Assembly: GCA_900769955.1 (NCBI GenBank)
Contig: CAAGIP010000043.1
Location: forward strand, 1-26,206
Direction of reading: 5' to 3'
Length of the DNA: 26,206 bases
From: Spirochaetia bacterium
GTDB lineage: Bacteria > Spirochaetota > Spirochaetia > Sphaerochaetales > Sphaerochaetaceae
The notes under the pieces are model-generated. The model saw nothing but the letters and a program-made list of their open reading frames with translations, did not search any database and was not told the origin of the DNA. Both the position numbers and the translations under genes were made by a program. Positions 23,191 to 26,206 of the stretch are shown here, piece after piece. Positions within the stretch are counted from its first letter, which is position 1. Every line of letters begins with the position of its first letter.

Positions 23191-23936
23191 GATGTGTATC
23201 GGAACTGAAAGAATTAAACGTGTCACTCATCATATCTGATGTCGATGACACGATAACAAGCAAAGGACGCCTCCTCCCGGAGGCGCTCTCTGCATTGTAT
23301 GAAGCAGAGAAAAAAGGTTACAGGACAATACTTCTGTCCGGAGGATCGGCAGGGTGGTGTGAGGTCTATCTCAGACAGTGGCCCGTATATATGGTAATAG
23401 CGGAAAGCGGTGCAGTCCTCATATATAAGGATGAGGAAGGACAGATCCGATACCAGCAGAATCCGATGATATCAAGTGAAGACCTGAAGAAGCGGGATGA
23501 TCTTTTAAGGATGATAGGTGAGGAACATCTCTCAAGCGACCAGTATGCACGCCTTTATGATATAGCAGTGGACCTTTCCAAAGTAAGCGTAAGGGAACTT
23601 GAGGATATTAAGGATATGGCACGGCGCTTGGGTGCTCACTATGCTCAGAGTTCGATCCATCTCAACGTCTGGTTCGGTGAATACTCCAAAAGCAAAGGAC
23701 TTCTTACATTCATGGAACTGTGCGGAATAGACAGGGATACACTTTTAAGGGAGAGCATCTATTTCGGGGATGCTCCCAACGATGATGAGATGTTCGGCCT
23801 TATTCCTGCATCGGTCGGCATGAAGAGCGTCGGGGACAGGAAAACAGAGTTCTCACACCTTCCATCCTATATTGCAGAAGAGTACGGCGGTTATGGCTTT
23901 TCCGATGCGATAAAAGCCCTGAAGACACTTTCCTGA
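23187..23936 (+). CDS. HAD superfamily hydrolase (Cof/C2-cap type)
   Basis: A 249-residue HAD phosphatase. Motif I is ISDVDDTI (nucleophile D18, acid D20), motif II LLSGGS near residue 49, motif III lysine in SKSKGLL, and motif IV FGDAPNDDEMF near 192. The insert between motifs II and III fits a C2 cap, as in Cof, sucrose- and mannosyl-phosphoglycerate phosphatases. It overlaps pgsA by four bases. A role as phosphatidylglycerophosphate phosphatase is possible from context but not shown by sequence; known HAD versions (GEP4/YqeG) are of a different subclass. No terminator hairpin is clear after it, only a run of seven T. Confidence 0.85.
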   Translation: MRCVSELKELNVSLIISDVDDTITSKGRLLPEALSALYEAEKKGYRTILLSGGSAGWCEVYLRQWPVYMVIAESGAVLIYKDEEGQIRYQQNPMISSEDLKKRDDLLRMIGEEHLSSDQYARLYDIAVDLSKVSVRELEDIKDMARRLGAHYAQSSIHLNVWFGEYSKSKGLLTFMELCGIDRDTLLRESIYFGDAPNDDEMFGLIPASVGMKSVGDRKTEFSHLPSYIAEEYGGYGFSDAIKALKTLS

Positions 23937-23969
23937 AGATTTTTTTCGCATGTAATTCACTGTAATACA

Positions 23970-24051
23970 AACAGATGATGGAAATCATAAAAAAGTTTGG
24001 GAAAAATAGCAAAAAAATTGTTGACAACAAACACCATAATTTGTTACCTTA
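23970..24051 (+). promoter_or_regulatory. rRNA operon promoter with A-tract upstream element
   Basis: Perfect -35 TTGACA at 24021-24026, with a weak -10, either TTACCT (24044-24049, 17-bp spacer) or TACCTT (24045-24050, 18-bp). Upstream from about 23985 lie A/T tracts (ATAAAAAAG, GAAAAATAGC, seven A) as in an UP element. The -35 is embedded in the palindrome TTGTTGACAACAA (24018-24030). Confidence 0.6.
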
Positions 24052-24295
24052 GTGAAGCAATCGAGCGAAACACTCGAAAATGCAACAAAGTTTTTTGACA
24101 GATATATAAGCGAAGGGAAGAGAAGATAAGGACTCTTGAAAAAGAGTACACCAGAAGCGCAGAGCTTCTGTCAATTCAAAATCCGAACGGTAGATTAAGT
24201 AAGAAATGAAGTAATATGCCGGTTCGTGCGAGTATGACAGGATAAACTAAAGTAATGAAGAAATAATGAACGGGAACTTGTTCCCGTGTTTCTGA
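24052..24295 (+). other. rRNA leader with several short hairpins
   Basis: Untranslated region between promoter and 16S, no gene. Perfect small hairpins: TCGAG/CTCGA (24061-24077), ACTCTT/AAGAGT (24132-24147), CAGAAGC/GCTTCTG (24152-24170) and ACGGGAA/TTCCCGT (24270-24287), the last only about nine bases before the 16S. They probably serve transcript folding or processing. A convincing boxA was not found. Confidence 0.5.
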
Positions 24296-25991
<1,696 letters not shown>

Positions 25992-26065
25992 GGGGGCATA
26001 GCTCAGCTGGCTAGAGCGTCGGCTTTGCAAGCCGGATGTCCGGGGTTCGAATCCCCGTGCCTCCA
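25992..26065 (+). tRNA. tRNA-Ala (anticodon TGC)
   Basis: Acceptor GGGGGCA pairs with TGCCTCC and includes the G3-U70 wobble pair that identifies alanine tRNA. Anticodon stem CGGC/GCCG encloses the loop TTTGCAA, so the anticodon is TGC. T-arm CGGGG-TTCGAAT-CCCCG is perfect. The discriminator is A; CCA is not encoded. Position between 16S and 23S is common for this tRNA. Confidence 0.97.
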
Positions 26066-26113
26066 GTGAAAGATGTTTGAAATCAGATAGCGTAGGAACG
26101 GAAAGAATAATAT

Positions 26114-26206
26114 GGTCAAGCGAAAAAGGGTCTACGGAGGATGCCTAGGAGCTGCCAGGCGAAGAAGGACGTGATCAGCTGCGAAAAGCCGGGAGTAGGA
26201 GCCAAT
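26114..26206 (+). rRNA. rrl: 23S ribosomal RNA, 5' end (cut by the window)
   Basis: Begins GGTCAAGCGAAAAAGGGT and continues through GGAGGATGCCTAGG and GAAGGACGTG, all matching the conserved 23S 5' region. About 93 bases are present. A 48-bp spacer separates it from the tRNA. Confidence 0.95.

Overview
The window looks like chromosomal DNA from an anaerobic spirochaete, most likely of the Sphaerochaeta/Bullifex branch. The evidence is a near-complete 16S rRNA gene whose text reads as spirochaetal to me (for example GCTAAGAATCTTCCACAATGG-like wording after the GGAGGCAGCAG block). Two [FeFe] hydrogenase genes and no visible oxygen-respiration genes fit an anaerobe. The genus is inferred from memory of 16S texts, not from a search. 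Almost all genes lie on the + strand in tightly packed runs with 1-38 bp overlaps.

Layout. 1-690: 3' part of a DUF92 membrane protein. 769-2400: groEL, with its own promoter candidate and a strong terminator. 2470-5021: two overlapping DUF262 (GmrSD/ParB-like) genes, the first with its signature motifs eroded and the second intact. 5092-7270: an overlapping trio of ATP-grasp ligase, esterase and DUF1653 protein. 7334-12126: yajC-secD-secF-ispH-rex, joining the Sec translocon accessory complex, an iron-sulfur isoprenoid enzyme and the NADH/NAD+ sensing repressor Rex. 12127-12340: an intergenic region with a perfect 12-bp inverted repeat that contains a Rex-operator-like core. 12341-17759: a hydrogenase locus made of a [2Fe-2S] protein, a sensory-type (HydS, group C) [FeFe] hydrogenase with PAS domain, a PP2C/SpoIIE phosphatase, a second [2Fe-2S] protein, a group B-type [FeFe] hydrogenase and free methionine-R-sulfoxide reductase. 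17772-18521 (minus strand): an XRE-type regulator with a gap-free decapeptide-repeat C-terminal region. 18622-20699: thrS under a T-box riboswitch with a threonine ACC specifier. 20752-23936: cupin, M32 carboxypeptidase, PgsA and a HAD phosphatase. 24018-26206: an rRNA operon start (promoter, leader hairpins, 16S, tRNA-Ala(TGC), beginning of 23S).

How the genes work together. The centre of the window reads as a redox unit. Rex would sense NADH/NAD+ and is placed to control the adjacent hydrogenase operon. Inside that operon the PAS-bearing HydS has alanine where catalytic hydrogenases carry the proton-shuttle cysteine, so it is better seen as a H2/redox sensor whose output may pass to the neighbouring PP2C phosphatase. 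The group B-type enzyme would be the catalytic or electron-bifurcating partner. The methionine sulfoxide reductase at the end adds an oxidative-repair function.

The items I would look at first are the HydS/PP2C module with its unassigned C-terminal phosphatase domain, the asymmetric DUF262 pair, the T-box in a spirochaete background, and the decapeptide-repeat regulator. I see no insertion sequence, prophage, CRISPR array or tRNA-borne attachment site.
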